NCBI RefSeq assembly: GCF_000970685.1
Contig: NZ_LAJB01000002.1
Location: 62,001 to 126,000 of the forward strand
Length of the DNA: 64,000 bases
From: Domibacillus indicus
GTDB taxonomy: Bacteria; Bacillota; Bacilli; Bacillales; Domibacillaceae
Reading direction: 5' to 3'
Below the pieces are notes generated by a model that was given only the letters and a program-made list of their open reading frames with translations, did no database searches and was not told where the DNA came from. The translations under genes were made by a program, and so were the position numbers. Each line of letters starts with the position of its first letter. Within the stretch, counting starts at the first letter, position 1. Positions 36,950-45,390 of this stretch are shown here, in pieces.

Positions 36950-36976
36950 AAAAAAATCCAGGAATGCTCCTGGATT
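36950..36976 (-). terminator. terminator of dapF
   Basis: AAATCCAGGA, a four-base loop and TCCTGGATTT precede a T run on the minus strand. Confidence 0.85.
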
Positions 36977-37962
36977 TAAAAAACGCGGGCAGCTAAGTAG
37001 GATTCCGCTTCTTCACGGAGGCGCTCATATGCATTTTGTTCGGACAGCGCCCGCTGGTTGTGAACCGTAAAATGACTTGGTGTGTCAAGATCCATGTGTA
37101 TTGTGCCTTCAAACATATAGGTTCCGTTGCCGATCAGGTCAATGGAATAGCGCCCTGCTTCATGCTGGTGCACCTCGCAGCGGACTTTTCCGCCATTGTT
37201 ATACACTTCGATCGGCGTTTCAAAATCGTTTAAGCCAAGCTGGCATGTGGTTAGCGTGGAAGCTGACATGGCAGTGCCGCACGCATTGGTAAAGCCGACT
37301 CCCCGCTCAAATGTCCGCACATAAAGCGTTCCCCTTTCAATCGGGTGAACGAAGCTGACATTCACGCCATCGGGCGTAATATCATTCACGCCATTTAACA
37401 GCTCCGCAATCCGCTTTTGTTCACCGGACGCAATCAGCTCCCGGCCGCCAACTGCAATTAAATGGGGATTCGGTACGGCCACCGCTGAAAACGAAATCGA
37501 ATCTGATAAAGCCGGAACGACTTCGTTAAACAAACGTTCTTTTCCGATTGTCATAGGCAGAGCCGCAAGGTCAAATAAAACAGGTGAAATTTCCACACGG
37601 TACGCTGGCACTCCTTCATAAATATCGCCGTCCCGTTTCACGTAGAGGTCCGCTTTATTGGTTTCTACAACAATCTCATTTTTTCCAAGTTTGTCTAATA
37701 CGTAACGACCGTGGAGGCGGAGTCCGTTCCCGCACATAGAGGCTTCGGATCCGTCGCTGTTAAAAATACGCATTTTCGCATCGGCATGCACGCTTTCCAT
37801 TACAAATACAATGCCGTCTGCACCGATCCCCGTTTCCCGGCTGCAAAGAGCCGCCGCCAGATCGCGGCGGTTGTCCTCAGTGAATGTATATCGGTGTGTC
37901 CATTCATCGATTAAAATAAAATCATTCCCTGAGCCATGCCCTTTAATAAATTGAATCTCCAA
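36976..37962 (-). CDS. dapF: diaminopimelate epimerase
   Basis: This 328-residue enzyme converts LL- to meso-diaminopimelate for lysine and peptidoglycan. The two catalytic cysteines lie in SMCGNGLRL and NACGTAMSA, and FIKGHGSGNDF opens the protein. It is somewhat longer than typical enzymes (about 280) because of a C-terminal extension of about 40 residues after the usual end. The TTG start at 37962 has AAGAGGG seven bases upstream. It appears monocistronic. Confidence 0.93.
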   Translation of the reverse strand: MEIQFIKGHGSGNDFILIDEWTHRYTFTEDNRRDLAAALCSRETGIGADGIVFVMESVHADAKMRIFNSDGSEASMCGNGLRLHGRYVLDKLGKNEIVVETNKADLYVKRDGDIYEGVPAYRVEISPVLFDLAALPMTIGKERLFNEVVPALSDSISFSAVAVPNPHLIAVGGRELIASGEQKRIAELLNGVNDITPDGVNVSFVHPIERGTLYVRTFERGVGFTNACGTAMSASTLTTCQLGLNDFETPIEVYNNGGKVRCEVHQHEAGRYSIDLIGNGTYMFEGTIHMDLDTPSHFTVHNQRALSEQNAYERLREEAESYLAARVF

Positions 37963-38188
37963 CCTGAATCCCTCTTTCAAAACAAATTTGTTTTTGTTTA
38001 GTATAGCAGATTTGTGCGGATTGGTGTGAGTTTATAAGAAGGAAAGAATGGATGAAATGGCTCTTAACGAGTTTGTATTTAACGATATTGAAAAATAGAT
38101 CATCTTAAGAAGACATTTCGTTTTTCGGCTAAAATCGTTTGCTTCTTAGCAGTCAGTAACGCGCTATTTTTTTAAAATGCAGTGCCAG

Positions 38189-38287
38189 GGGCTGCGGACT
38201 GGCGGCTTCGCTCACAGCCGGGGCGAACACTGAACCAGCACGTCCGCTCGTCCTGCGGGAGTCTTCGCTGCCAGCCCTCCGCCCGCT
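38189..38287. repeat. GC-rich dispersed intergenic repeat, family 1, copy 2
   Basis: This matches 6769-6875 with shared blocks ACTGGCGGCTTCGCT-like, ACTGAACCAGC, GTCCGCTC and TCCTGCGGGAGTCT. No gene lies within it. The rest of the 38000-38330 gap shows nothing recognisable. Confidence 0.75.
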
Positions 38288-38337
38288 CCTTTTTAAAAAG
38301 GCTATGTTAAATGCAAATGTTGATTTTTGACGATAAG

Positions 38338-38364
38338 AAAACCGCCTTGATAAAAAGGCGGTTT
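38338..38364 (-). terminator. hairpin between repeat and DHFR-like gene
   Basis: AACCGCCTT and AAGGCGGTT form a stem with a short loop, A- and T-rich on both sides. It could end the DHFR-like transcript, which stops about 100 bases before. Confidence 0.6.
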
Positions 38365-38470
38365 ATTGAGCTATCGTTTCCCGTTAGCAGCCGACAAATG
38401 TTTGCCGGCTTCATCTTGTACTCGCACATATTCGTCTGGCAGTGCCAAGCCGCAGTGATCAGCCAAGCAG

Positions 38471-39022
38471 TCAACGAACTGGCGTATATCGGAGCAGCAC
38501 GACGCCGGAGCCGAAGGATTTGGTCTCGCTCAGCTTCAGATTCAGTCGATCACGAACTCCTCCCAATAATTGGGGGCCATGTCCAGCAACGATTGGCTGT
38601 ACCAGGAAGTGATACTCATCCACCAAGCCTAGTTGTGCCAGGGTGGAACCGAGGCCGGGACCTCCGTTAACGACTAGGTTCTTCCCTTCTGCCGTAAGCT
38701 GTGGCACCTCCTCTGAAACAGGCCCCTTCAACAAGAAAGAGTTCTGCCACGACACGTGATCCAGCGTCCGCGAGAAGACGTACTTGGGTTTCCGATCGAG
38801 CTTGCGTGCGAAGTCGACCATGAATTGAGGTCCGTCGCCGCTGCTGGCAATGGCTGGCCAGGCACTTTCCATCAGCTGGTAGATTTTACGTCCAAAAAGC
38901 AAACCATTGGACTGGTCCATCAGGTCCGCCGTATACTGATGAAGCTCCTCATCCGCAATCACCTGCGTGTGGTCACAGCAACCGTCCAGTGTCACATTCA
39001 TCATCAGTATTACAAGTCCCAT
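38471..39022 (-). CDS. dihydrofolate reductase-like / RibD C-terminal-domain protein
   Basis: This 183-residue protein belongs to the DHFR-like family that includes the RibD reductase domain (B. subtilis YyaP/YwjB type). It has LFGRKIYQLMESAWP and the nucleotide-binding LVVNGGPGLGSTLAQLGLVDEY. The true substrate of these small reductases is generally unknown. ATG follows AAGGAGG by six bases. The gene lies alone between two repeat elements and its codon use (many CAG, GCC, CTG) looks different from its neighbours, so recent acquisition is possible. Confidence 0.85.
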   Translation of the reverse strand: MGLVILMMNVTLDGCCDHTQVIADEELHQYTADLMDQSNGLLFGRKIYQLMESAWPAIASSGDGPQFMVDFARKLDRKPKYVFSRTLDHVSWQNSFLLKGPVSEEVPQLTAEGKNLVVNGGPGLGSTLAQLGLVDEYHFLVQPIVAGHGPQLLGGVRDRLNLKLSETKSFGSGVVLLRYTPVR

Positions 39023-39228
39023 ATGCAGCCTCCTTATGTCTACATTTTATCATCCAAAAGCAGGACCGGTTTCTCATGGATTGCTAATGTGCACAGTCAG
39101 GGCCCTATCGAATACAAGTTTAGTTTAACGGAAGATGGCAGGTTAAACAATTCTGCCCGTTAGCTTAACAAGAATGAGCAGAAAGCCGAAATTTGGTGTT
39201 CGTGTCGGTCACAGGAAACAGGCACGAT

Positions 39229-39372
39229 TTAATCAACATACTGCAAAAAGTAGATAAACTTTCGCTTGTCATTATCATCCAACGTACCAGCAAGCAATTT
39301 CAGTTCCTTTAAATCCATAGATAAATCATCTCCGAACAGTGATATTACCCTCGTTAAAGAACGTTTGTTCAT
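39229..39372 (-). CDS. possible 47-aa small gene of unknown function
   Basis: An ATG at 39372 opens 47 codons (begins MNKRSLTRVISLFG, ends KRKFIYFLQYVD). The C-terminal half is strongly helical and charged, like small cytoplasmic helical proteins or the tail of a regulator. There is no good ribosome site at this ATG; an inner ATG (MDLKELKLLAG) also lacks one. It may be a relic of a longer gene in this transferred-looking stretch. Confidence 0.3.
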   Translation of the reverse strand: MNKRSLTRVISLFGDDLSMDLKELKLLAGTLDDNDKRKFIYFLQYVD

Positions 39373-39410
39373 ATATCAACAACAAAGTTTAACATAGTCT
39401 TTAAAAAAAG

Positions 39411-39648
39411 AGGCATAAATGAGCAGCAGTGCTCGATACCTTTTGACAGGAGAAGAGAATCAAATCCGGCTGTTTTTCCTCCCAACAAAGGCTTCTGGCC
39501 TGGACCAAGTGTAATTCTTTTTCGCTTTTTTAAAAAAGAGCAGATAACACTGCTTGTTCTGCTTATATAAATGGCCCGGTTGTGAATTTTCCAGATAGAA
39601 ATCCTTTAAAAACGAATGAAACGGCTCTGGACAAACTTGTTTTTCCAT
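39411..39648. repeat. AT-rich dispersed intergenic repeat, family 2, copy 2
   Basis: This aligns with 6892-7185: GCATAAATGAGCA, AGTGCT, TTTTTCCTCCCAACAAAGGC, TTTTTTAAAA, TGTTC, TAAATGGCC and AAAAACGAATGAAAC occur in the same order. It is about 60 bases shorter in the middle. It ends next to the permease terminator. Confidence 0.72.
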
Positions 39649-39652
39649 ACTG

Positions 39653-39682
39653 TAAAAAAATCCGCCTCAAAAAAGGCGGATT
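39653..39682 (-). terminator. terminator of the permease gene
   Basis: AAAATCCGCCT and AGGCGGATTTT form a stem with T runs on both sides, directly after the permease stop. Confidence 0.9.
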
Positions 39683-39684
39683 TT

Positions 39685-40902
39685 TTAGTGAATCATTGTA
39701 TTCATCAGGAACAGCACCGCGATGATGTACATCGGAACGGGTACTTCGCGGAATCGTCCGCGGGTTGCTTTTAAGATCGGATACAAAATAAATCCGGCCG
39801 CGATGCCATCGGCGATGCTCGAGGTGAGCGGTATAATCGCGATAATGGCAAGAGCGGGAACTGTTTCAGACCAATCAGAGAAAGACAGCCGGCGGATGTT
39901 TAACGCCATCAAGGAGCCGATAATGATTAAGATTGGTGCGATTGCAGAGCCGGGCACCATGTTTAAGTATGGCGCCGCGATAAATGCTGCCGGAAACAAA
40001 AGGCCTGCCGTAAGCGGCACAAGACCCGTCCGGCCGCCAGAGGCAATCGGGGCTGCACTTTCAACGGCTGACACGTTTGCGCTTGAACCGGCAATACCGC
40101 TTGCCACAACGGCCGCCGCATTTGCTTGAACAGACCGCTTAAATTTCTCCGGCTGCCCGGCCAGCTCCAAATGGCCGTGGACAAGGCCGATGTTTTCAAA
40201 CAGCAGCACCATTGTCAGTGAAAAAACAGCGGGAATCATCACAAATGGTGACACGCCCTGGAAGGTCCAGGCGCCAAAAACAGCCAGGTAGCTTTCCAGG
40301 CTGACACCGGACGCTGGAGCCGGGAGTGTCCCAAACAGCCAGGCGATGACGGTGCCGGCGAGAATAACCCAGATAAAGGTACCCGGCACTTTCCGCCAGA
40401 ACAAAAAAACAGCCAGCGCCAGCGTCATGAATGCTGCCAGTGAAAATCCCGCTTTTTGGACCCCGATTACAATCAGAAACAAGCCAAGCCCGATCGTAAT
40501 GGCTTCTTTCAGCGCTGCCGGCACAATCTCATTCAATTTTCCAGCCAGCGGCGTCAGAGCCACTGCCATAAACAAAAAGCCGGCGATGACCGTGACGCCA
40601 AGCGCCTGCTGCCAGGTCATACCCATTTCATTCACGAAGGTGTACGTAAACATGGCGTTAATGCCCATGCCCGGCACGACAATAATCGGTGCATTCGCCC
40701 AGAAAGCCATGATAAGGCAGCCGGCAGCCGCTGAAACTATTGTAGCCGCAGCCGCTGCTTCAAAGGGCATGCCTGCTTCCGACAAAATCATTCCGTTTAC
40801 GGCGATAATGTAAATAACCGTTAAAAAGCCGGTCATTCCTGCGGACAGTTCCTTTACGAAAGTTGTTCCGTGTTCGCGAAGCTTGAAAATTCCTCCATTC
40901 AT
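39685..40902 (-). CDS. NCS2-family purine-type permease (PbuG/AzgA-like)
   Basis: This 405-residue membrane protein has about 12 hydrophobic segments. The N-terminal FKLREHGTTFVKELSAGMTGFLTVIYIIAVN and the motif PGMGINAMFTYTF match the AzgA-like group of NCS2 carriers, which import hypoxanthine, guanine or adenine with protons. Its place after the riboflavin operon is notable because guanine nucleotides feed riboflavin synthesis, but it has its own promoter. ATG 40902 is preceded by AGCAGG at eight bases, a weak site; a longer reading has no site. The substrate is a family-based inference. Confidence 0.82.
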   Translation of the reverse strand: MNGGIFKLREHGTTFVKELSAGMTGFLTVIYIIAVNGMILSEAGMPFEAAAAATIVSAAAGCLIMAFWANAPIIVVPGMGINAMFTYTFVNEMGMTWQQALGVTVIAGFLFMAVALTPLAGKLNEIVPAALKEAITIGLGLFLIVIGVQKAGFSLAAFMTLALAVFLFWRKVPGTFIWVILAGTVIAWLFGTLPAPASGVSLESYLAVFGAWTFQGVSPFVMIPAVFSLTMVLLFENIGLVHGHLELAGQPEKFKRSVQANAAAVVASGIAGSSANVSAVESAAPIASGGRTGLVPLTAGLLFPAAFIAAPYLNMVPGSAIAPILIIIGSLMALNIRRLSFSDWSETVPALAIIAIIPLTSSIADGIAAGFILYPILKATRGRFREVPVPMYIIAVLFLMNTMIH

Positions 40903-41033
40903 TATAAAAACCTGCTTACTGTAAAACGCCCTCTCCCTACCCGCTGAAAGCCCGCTATCCCGGGACAGTTCACTAAAGACCAAATCGCAGCGTCTTTGTG
41001 AGCTGGCCGCCAGGGGCTTCAGCCACAAGCGAC

Positions 41034-41063
41034 ATTATATCACGCGTCAAAAGAGCGAAGCAA
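41034..41063 (-). promoter_or_regulatory. promoter of the permease inside the end of ribH
   Basis: TTGCTT (41058-41063) and TATAAT (41034-41039) are separated by 18 bases on the minus strand and lie mostly within the ribH coding end. The transcript would have a 125-base GC-rich leader (41028-40903) in which I recognise no known riboswitch. Confidence 0.62.
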
Positions 41064-41510
41064 GTTTGCCATTTCGATCGCGGAAACAGCGGATTCCCAG
41101 CCTTTGTTGCCCGCTTTTGTGCCGGCGCGCTCAATCGCCTGCTCGATCGTATCGGTTGTAAGCAGGCCGAACACAACTGGTACGCCCGTCTGCATTCCTG
41201 CCTGGGCAATGCCTTTGGCTGCTTCGTTGCACACGTAGTCAAAATGGGCTGTTGCTCCGCGGATGACTGCACCCAGCGTAATGACTGCATCGTATTTTCC
41301 GCTTTCCGCCATTTTTTTCGCTACAAGCGGCAGTTCAAATGCGCCCGGCACCCAGGCGATATCAATGTTTTCTGCGTCCACGCCGTGGCGGATAAATCCG
41401 TCTTCCGCTCCTGACACAAGCTTGCCGGTAATAAATTCGTTAAACCGCCCGGCAACAATCCCTACTTTTAGTCCTGTTCCAATTAAATGTCCTTCAAATG
41501 TTTTTCCCAT
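41040..41510 (-). CDS. ribH: 6,7-dimethyl-8-ribityllumazine synthase
   Basis: This 156-residue protein condenses the ribitylamino-uracil with dihydroxybutanone phosphate; 60 subunits form an icosahedral shell in Bacillus. [15 protein letters not shown], the central [28 protein letters not shown] and [19 protein letters not shown]-like segments are intact. It begins on the last base of the ribBA stop and is the last gene of the rib operon. Confidence 0.97.
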   Translation of the reverse strand: MGKTFEGHLIGTGLKVGIVAGRFNEFITGKLVSGAEDGFIRHGVDAENIDIAWVPGAFELPLVAKKMAESGKYDAVITLGAVIRGATAHFDYVCNEAAKGIAQAGMQTGVPVVFGLLTTDTIEQAIERAGTKAGNKGWESAVSAIEMANLLRSFDA

Positions 41511-42718
41511 CAGTTATTCTCCTCTTCTACGTGTAATAAGTGGCCAAGCTTGGAAATTTTTGTTTTCAAATAGCTGCGGTTGGCATCTTTCGCCGGCATT
41601 TCAATCGGCACCCGCTCGACAATATCAAGCCCGTAGCCGTTTAAGCCGGTAATTTTACGCGGATTATTGGTTAAAAGCCGCATTTTGGAAATGCCGAGGT
41701 CACGTAAAATCTGGGCGCCAATACCATAGTCCCGCAGGTCGTCTTTAAAGCCAAGCTTTAAGTTGGCTTCCACGGTATCATAGCCCTGCTCCTGAAGCTC
41801 GTAGGCTTTCAGCTTGTTGATCAGCCCGATGCCGCGGCCTTCCTGGCGCATATATAAAAGCACCCCGCGGCCTTCTTCTTCAATTTGCGCGAGCGCCGCA
41901 TGAAGCTGCGGGCCGCAGTCGCAGCGGTGCGAGCCAAAAATGTCACCTGTGAGGCATTCCGAATGAACGCGGACAAGCACCGGCTCATCACCGGAGATAT
42001 CGCCTTTTACGAGAGCCACATGGTCTTTGCCGGTTAAGTCCTCTTCATAGCCGACGGCGCGAAAATGGCCGAAGTCGGTCGGCAGCTGAATGTCTGCTTC
42101 CCGGCGGATTAACGTTTCACGGCTGCGGCGGTAGGCAACGAGCTGTTCAATCGTGACGATTTTCAAGTCGAATTTTTCCGCCATTTTTTCCAGCTCCGGC
42201 AGGCGTGCCATCGTGCCATCGTCGTTCATAACTTCACAAATCACACCAGCCGGCTTGAATCCGGCCAGCTTGGCAAAATCCACGGCCGCTTCCGTATGGC
42301 CGGTTCTGCGCAGAACACCGCCGGCTTTTGCGACCAGCGGAAAAATATGCCCCGGCCGTTTAAAATCGGACGGCGCTGACGCGTCATCCACCAATGCTTT
42401 TACCGTATCAGCCCGTTCAAATGCGCTGATGCCGGTTGTCGTGGAAATATGGTCGACACTGACCGTAAACGCCGTGCCGTGGCTGTCGGTGTTATGCTCC
42501 ACCATCGAATGAAGCTGAAGCCGGCTGGCAAGCTGCTCCTCCACCGGAACACAGATCAGGCCGCGCCCTTCCCTGGCCATAAAATTGATCATGGCTCCGT
42601 CTGCGAGCTCTGCAATACCGAGCAGGTCGCCTTCGTTTTCGCGGTCCTCGTCATCGACCACGATGATGACTTTGCCCTGCTTTAAATCCTGAATGGCTTC
42701 GTCAATTGTTGAAAACAT
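41510..42718 (-). CDS. ribBA: bifunctional DHBP synthase / GTP cyclohydrolase II
   Basis: This 402-residue protein supplies both riboflavin precursors. Residues 1 to about 200 ([37 protein letters not shown]) make dihydroxybutanone phosphate from ribulose 5-phosphate. The rest is GTP cyclohydrolase II with zinc cysteines in [17 protein letters not shown] and EGRGIGL. AAGGAGG lies upstream of the ATG. It is the third gene of ribD-ribE-ribBA-ribH. Confidence 0.97.
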   Translation of the reverse strand: MFSTIDEAIQDLKQGKVIIVVDDEDRENEGDLLGIAELADGAMINFMAREGRGLICVPVEEQLASRLQLHSMVEHNTDSHGTAFTVSVDHISTTTGISAFERADTVKALVDDASAPSDFKRPGHIFPLVAKAGGVLRRTGHTEAAVDFAKLAGFKPAGVICEVMNDDGTMARLPELEKMAEKFDLKIVTIEQLVAYRRSRETLIRREADIQLPTDFGHFRAVGYEEDLTGKDHVALVKGDISGDEPVLVRVHSECLTGDIFGSHRCDCGPQLHAALAQIEEEGRGVLLYMRQEGRGIGLINKLKAYELQEQGYDTVEANLKLGFKDDLRDYGIGAQILRDLGISKMRLLTNNPRKITGLNGYGLDIVERVPIEMPAKDANRSYLKTKISKLGHLLHVEEENN

Positions 42719-42730
42719 AGAGGTTCCTCC

Positions 42731-43375
42731 TTACAAATAGCCGTTCTCTTTTAACAGATCCATCGTAACGCCGCGCTTGGGCGCTTCTTTTTTCTCAAGC
42801 ATGCTGCCAACGTATTTCGCCAGCATGTCGCACTCGATATTAACCGGATCACCGACGCTTTTCGCGGCCAGAATGGTTTCATCCCTTGTATGCGGAATAA
42901 GCGAAACCGTAACGGCTTCATCCGTTACACCGAACAGGGTAAGCGATGTGCCGTCAAGCGCAATCGATCCCTTATATAAAAAGTAGCGGCCCAGTTCCCT
43001 CGGATAGGAGATGGTCACATAAAGCGCATTTTCTTCCTGCTTTTTTGAGATAATATGCCCAACGCCGTCTACATGCCCGGAAACAAAATGCCCCCCAAAC
43101 CGGCCGTTTGCTGCCATGGCCCGCTCTAAATTCACACGCGAGCCGGCCGTCAGCGCCGCAAGCGCCGTTGAGGTAAACGTTTCAGGCATAACATCTGCCG
43201 TAAAATGCGTTTTGGTAAACGCGGTGATCGTTAAGCAGACGCCGCTTACGGAAATGCTGTCACCGAGCCCGGCATCCTGCAGTACCTTTTTGGCGCCGAT
43301 CGTCAGCTGAAGTGATTTCCCGCCGCGCACAATGCGTTCTACCGTGCCGATTTCTTCTATTATTCCTGTAAACAT
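42731..43375 (-). CDS. ribE: riboflavin synthase alpha chain
   Basis: This 214-residue enzyme joins two lumazines into riboflavin. It contains two repeated lumazine-binding barrels, the first starting MFTGIIEEIGTVERI and the second FGGHFVSGHVDGVGHI, each followed by an SVSGVCLT or ALDGTSLT motif. It follows ribD by four bases and precedes ribBA by 12. Confidence 0.97.
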   Translation of the reverse strand: MFTGIIEEIGTVERIVRGGKSLQLTIGAKKVLQDAGLGDSISVSGVCLTITAFTKTHFTADVMPETFTSTALAALTAGSRVNLERAMAANGRFGGHFVSGHVDGVGHIISKKQEENALYVTISYPRELGRYFLYKGSIALDGTSLTLFGVTDEAVTVSLIPHTRDETILAAKSVGDPVNIECDMLAKYVGSMLEKKEAPKRGVTMDLLKENGYL

Positions 43376-43379
43376 TCCA

Positions 43380-44456
43380 TCACCTTTTTTTCATAACGAT
43401 TTTTAAATCCGGGCCGACCGGGCCGATGGAAACAAACTCAAGGTCGAGCGCTTCATCCATGGAAGAGCCGCCGAGTCCGCCAAAGGAAGAGGGAGCGGAT
43501 TTGCCGCCAATCAGCTTTGGCGCCATATACATAATCAGCCGGTTAAATGCACCAATATCTAAAAAAGACGCATTCATTTCAGCGCCGGCTTCAACGAGCA
43601 GGGTCATGATATTCCTTTTCCCGAGCTCATCGAGCACAGCATCAATCGACATATACGGGAGCCGGATAACGGTCACGCCTTCGTCTTCTAAGGCACGCTG
43701 TTTTTTCGTCTGGGCATCAGAGGCGCAGAAAATAATCGTTTTAGCTTCTTTGTTTTGCACGATATGAAAATCGAGCGGAACACGCAAATGGGTGTCCAGT
43801 AAAATTCGAATTGGGTTTTTTCCTCCCTGGGGCAATCGGGAAGTGAGGAGCGGATTATCCAGCAGCACCGTACCAATGCCGGTTAAAATGGCATCATGGC
43901 GGCTTCTGAGAAGGTGTACATCTTCTCTGGCCTCACTGCTTGTAATCCAGCGGCTGTGCCCGGTATGGGCGGCTGTTTTGCCGTCAGCGGTAACGGCTGT
44001 TTTAATCGTCACATAAGGACGCTTCGTCTGGATAAAATGAAAAAATGGCGTCAATAGTTCTGCTGCTTCCTGCTCGCAGATGCCGGTTTCAACTTCGATG
44101 CCGGCTGCCTCCAGCCTCTGGATGCCTTTTCCGCCTACAAGCGGATTCGGATCAACGGCAGCAATAAATACGCGGCGCAGCCCTTTTTCAATAATCAGGT
44201 CGGCGCAGGGCGGTGTTTTCCCAAAGTGGGCGCACGGCTCCAGCGTCACGTAAATGTCCGCACCTTCTGCTCCGGCGCCTGCCTGCTTCAGCGCGCTGAC
44301 TTCCGCGTGGGCTTCGCCTGCTTTTAAATGAGCGCCCATACCGAGAATCCGGCCATTCTTAACTACAACGGCTCCAACCGGCGGGTTGGGTGAAGTCTGA
44401 TAGGCGGCACTTTCAGCAAGCGACAATGCCAGCTTCATATAATACTCTTCATTCAT
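43380..44456 (-). CDS. ribD: bifunctional riboflavin deaminase/reductase
   Basis: This 358-residue enzyme performs two steps of riboflavin synthesis. The N-terminal zinc deaminase (about 1-145) has HAEVSALKQ and EPCAHFGKTPPC; the C-terminal reductase (about 146-358) has TAVTADGKTA, LLVEAGAEMNASFL and PKLIGG. AAAGGGGG lies nine bases before the ATG. It heads the rib operon and follows the FMN riboswitch and its terminator. Confidence 0.97.
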   Translation of the reverse strand: MNEEYYMKLALSLAESAAYQTSPNPPVGAVVVKNGRILGMGAHLKAGEAHAEVSALKQAGAGAEGADIYVTLEPCAHFGKTPPCADLIIEKGLRRVFIAAVDPNPLVGGKGIQRLEAAGIEVETGICEQEAAELLTPFFHFIQTKRPYVTIKTAVTADGKTAAHTGHSRWITSSEAREDVHLLRSRHDAILTGIGTVLLDNPLLTSRLPQGGKNPIRILLDTHLRVPLDFHIVQNKEAKTIIFCASDAQTKKQRALEDEGVTVIRLPYMSIDAVLDELGKRNIMTLLVEAGAEMNASFLDIGAFNRLIMYMAPKLIGGKSAPSSFGGLGGSSMDEALDLEFVSIGPVGPDLKIVMKKR

Positions 44457-44499
44457 AGAAGGGAACCCCCTTTATTAAAAAATACCGCCTGTACACAAG

Positions 44500-44536
44500 A
44501 AAAGCCCCGTATTGTCATTTCATACGGGGCTTTTTT
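44500..44536 (-). terminator. terminator of the FMN riboswitch expression platform
   Basis: AAAAGCCCCGTAT and ATACGGGGCTTTT pair around a nine-base loop, followed by TTTTCTTG on the minus strand. It lies between the riboswitch and ribD. Confidence 0.9.
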
Positions 44537-44589
44537 ACTCATTAATAAATAAACGTTTCCTATCTGAAAAAATTCAGAAAACGCGCACT

Positions 44590-44725
44590 GTCCTTTCCTC
44601 CCATCCAGACTGTTACTGTCGGCTCCGGAATTGCACCGGATCCACCGCACGCATGCGGGTCACGGACTAAAGGCTTGATCGCCTATCACCGCCGGTCGGG
44701 AGTTTCACCCTGCCCCGGAAAGGTT
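44590..44725 (-). ncRNA. FMN riboswitch (RFN element)
   Basis: On the minus strand the conserved RFN segments appear in order: GGGGCAGGGTGAAACTCCC, GACCGGCGGTGATAG, AGTCCGTGACCCGC, GTGGATCCGGTGCAATTCC and CGACAGT...AGTCTGGATGGGAG. FMN binding should favour the terminator downstream and lower rib expression. Confidence 0.97.
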
Positions 44726-44742
44726 TATTCGAATGTGTTTTT

Positions 44743-44772
44743 ATTATGGACTTTGTTTAAATCGTCTGTCAA
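44743..44772 (-). promoter_or_regulatory. rib operon promoter
   Basis: TTGACA (44767-44772) and CATAAT (44743-44748) are separated by 18 bases on the minus strand, just upstream of the FMN riboswitch. Confidence 0.68.
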
Positions 44773-45144
44773 GCAAGTGATTCTCGTTTTCTCAGCAATA
44801 CAGCGGCCTGTAAAAATAAAATGTCTGCCCCCTTCACTTTGAAGACCCGCACAGCATACAATAAACCAAACAACCGCCGGCTTATTACTTAGCATCATGT
44901 TTTTTAAACCAGTACACAATCAATTAAGCTTCCCCTTCTTTTTCACGAACAGCCGCCTGCCCTTTTGCCGGGCTTCTGCCAGGCAATCTTGTGCGTTGCC
45001 CACATGCTTTATACCGCTGCCGATTTTACCTTTATAAATCGAATCTTTCTTTCCTTCGCAGACTTATTCCATCTTTTATTATCTATCATGCTTGGAGCGC
45101 TTCAAAAACTGTCGAAAATATTTTTAATTTGCGGTTAAAACCTA

Positions 45145-45172
45145 TTTTCAAATGGGTAAAAATTTTATATTA
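45145..45172 (+). promoter_or_regulatory. possible promoter for the tRNA-like leader and GNAT gene
   Basis: TTTTCA (45145-45150) and TATATT (45167-45172) are separated by 16 bases on the plus strand, placing a start near 45179, just before the tRNA-like element. Confidence 0.4.
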
Positions 45173-45201
45173 TGAAAGTAACGACATGTGAATGCTAGTT
45201 G

Positions 45202-45273
45202 TAATGGGAAGGCAAATGGTGCGCCACCGGTTTCTTCAGCCGGTTCTAATGGGTTCGATTCCCATCCCGAAAT
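45202..45273 (+). ncRNA. tRNA-like element with degenerate acceptor stem, anticodon position CTT
   Basis: The sequence folds like a tRNA: a D-arm (GGC / GCC with GG in the loop), a 5-bp anticodon arm CCGGT / GCCGG with the seven-base loop TTCTTCA, a five-base variable loop, and a canonical T-arm ATGGG-TTCGATT-CCCAT. The anticodon position reads CTT (Lys). The acceptor pairs at only about five of seven positions, position 8 is A instead of T, position 37 is C, and no CCA is encoded. It is therefore not a normal tRNA. It may be a pseudo-tRNA, an integration scar, or a tRNA mimic in the leader of the acetyltransferase gene 120 bases downstream. Confidence 0.55.
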
Positions 45274-45329
45274 TTTTTGTGGACAGGCTGCGGAAGTGAC
45301 GGTCTTGTTTGATTGTTAAAAAATTTCGA
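45268..45329 (+). other. inverted repeat downstream of the tRNA-like element
   Basis: CGAAATTTTTT (45268-45278) and AAAAAATTTCG (45319-45329) are perfectly complementary over 11 bases and overlap the 3' part of the tRNA-like acceptor. A second pair, GAGGGT and ACCCTC, follows in the same leader. Confidence 0.6.
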
Positions 45330-45390
45330 GGGTGGATCGGGACACTACTGAACCGTTATACCCTCACTATGTAAAAAGGAGGGAATTACC

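Noticed and set aside
40903-41030. purine riboswitch before the permease
   Set aside because: The conserved loop sequences and three-way junction of the purine aptamer are not present on the minus strand.
45202-45273. normal tRNA-Lys gene
   Set aside because: The acceptor stem is mispaired, U8 and a purine at 37 are missing and no CCA is encoded, so I list it only as tRNA-like.
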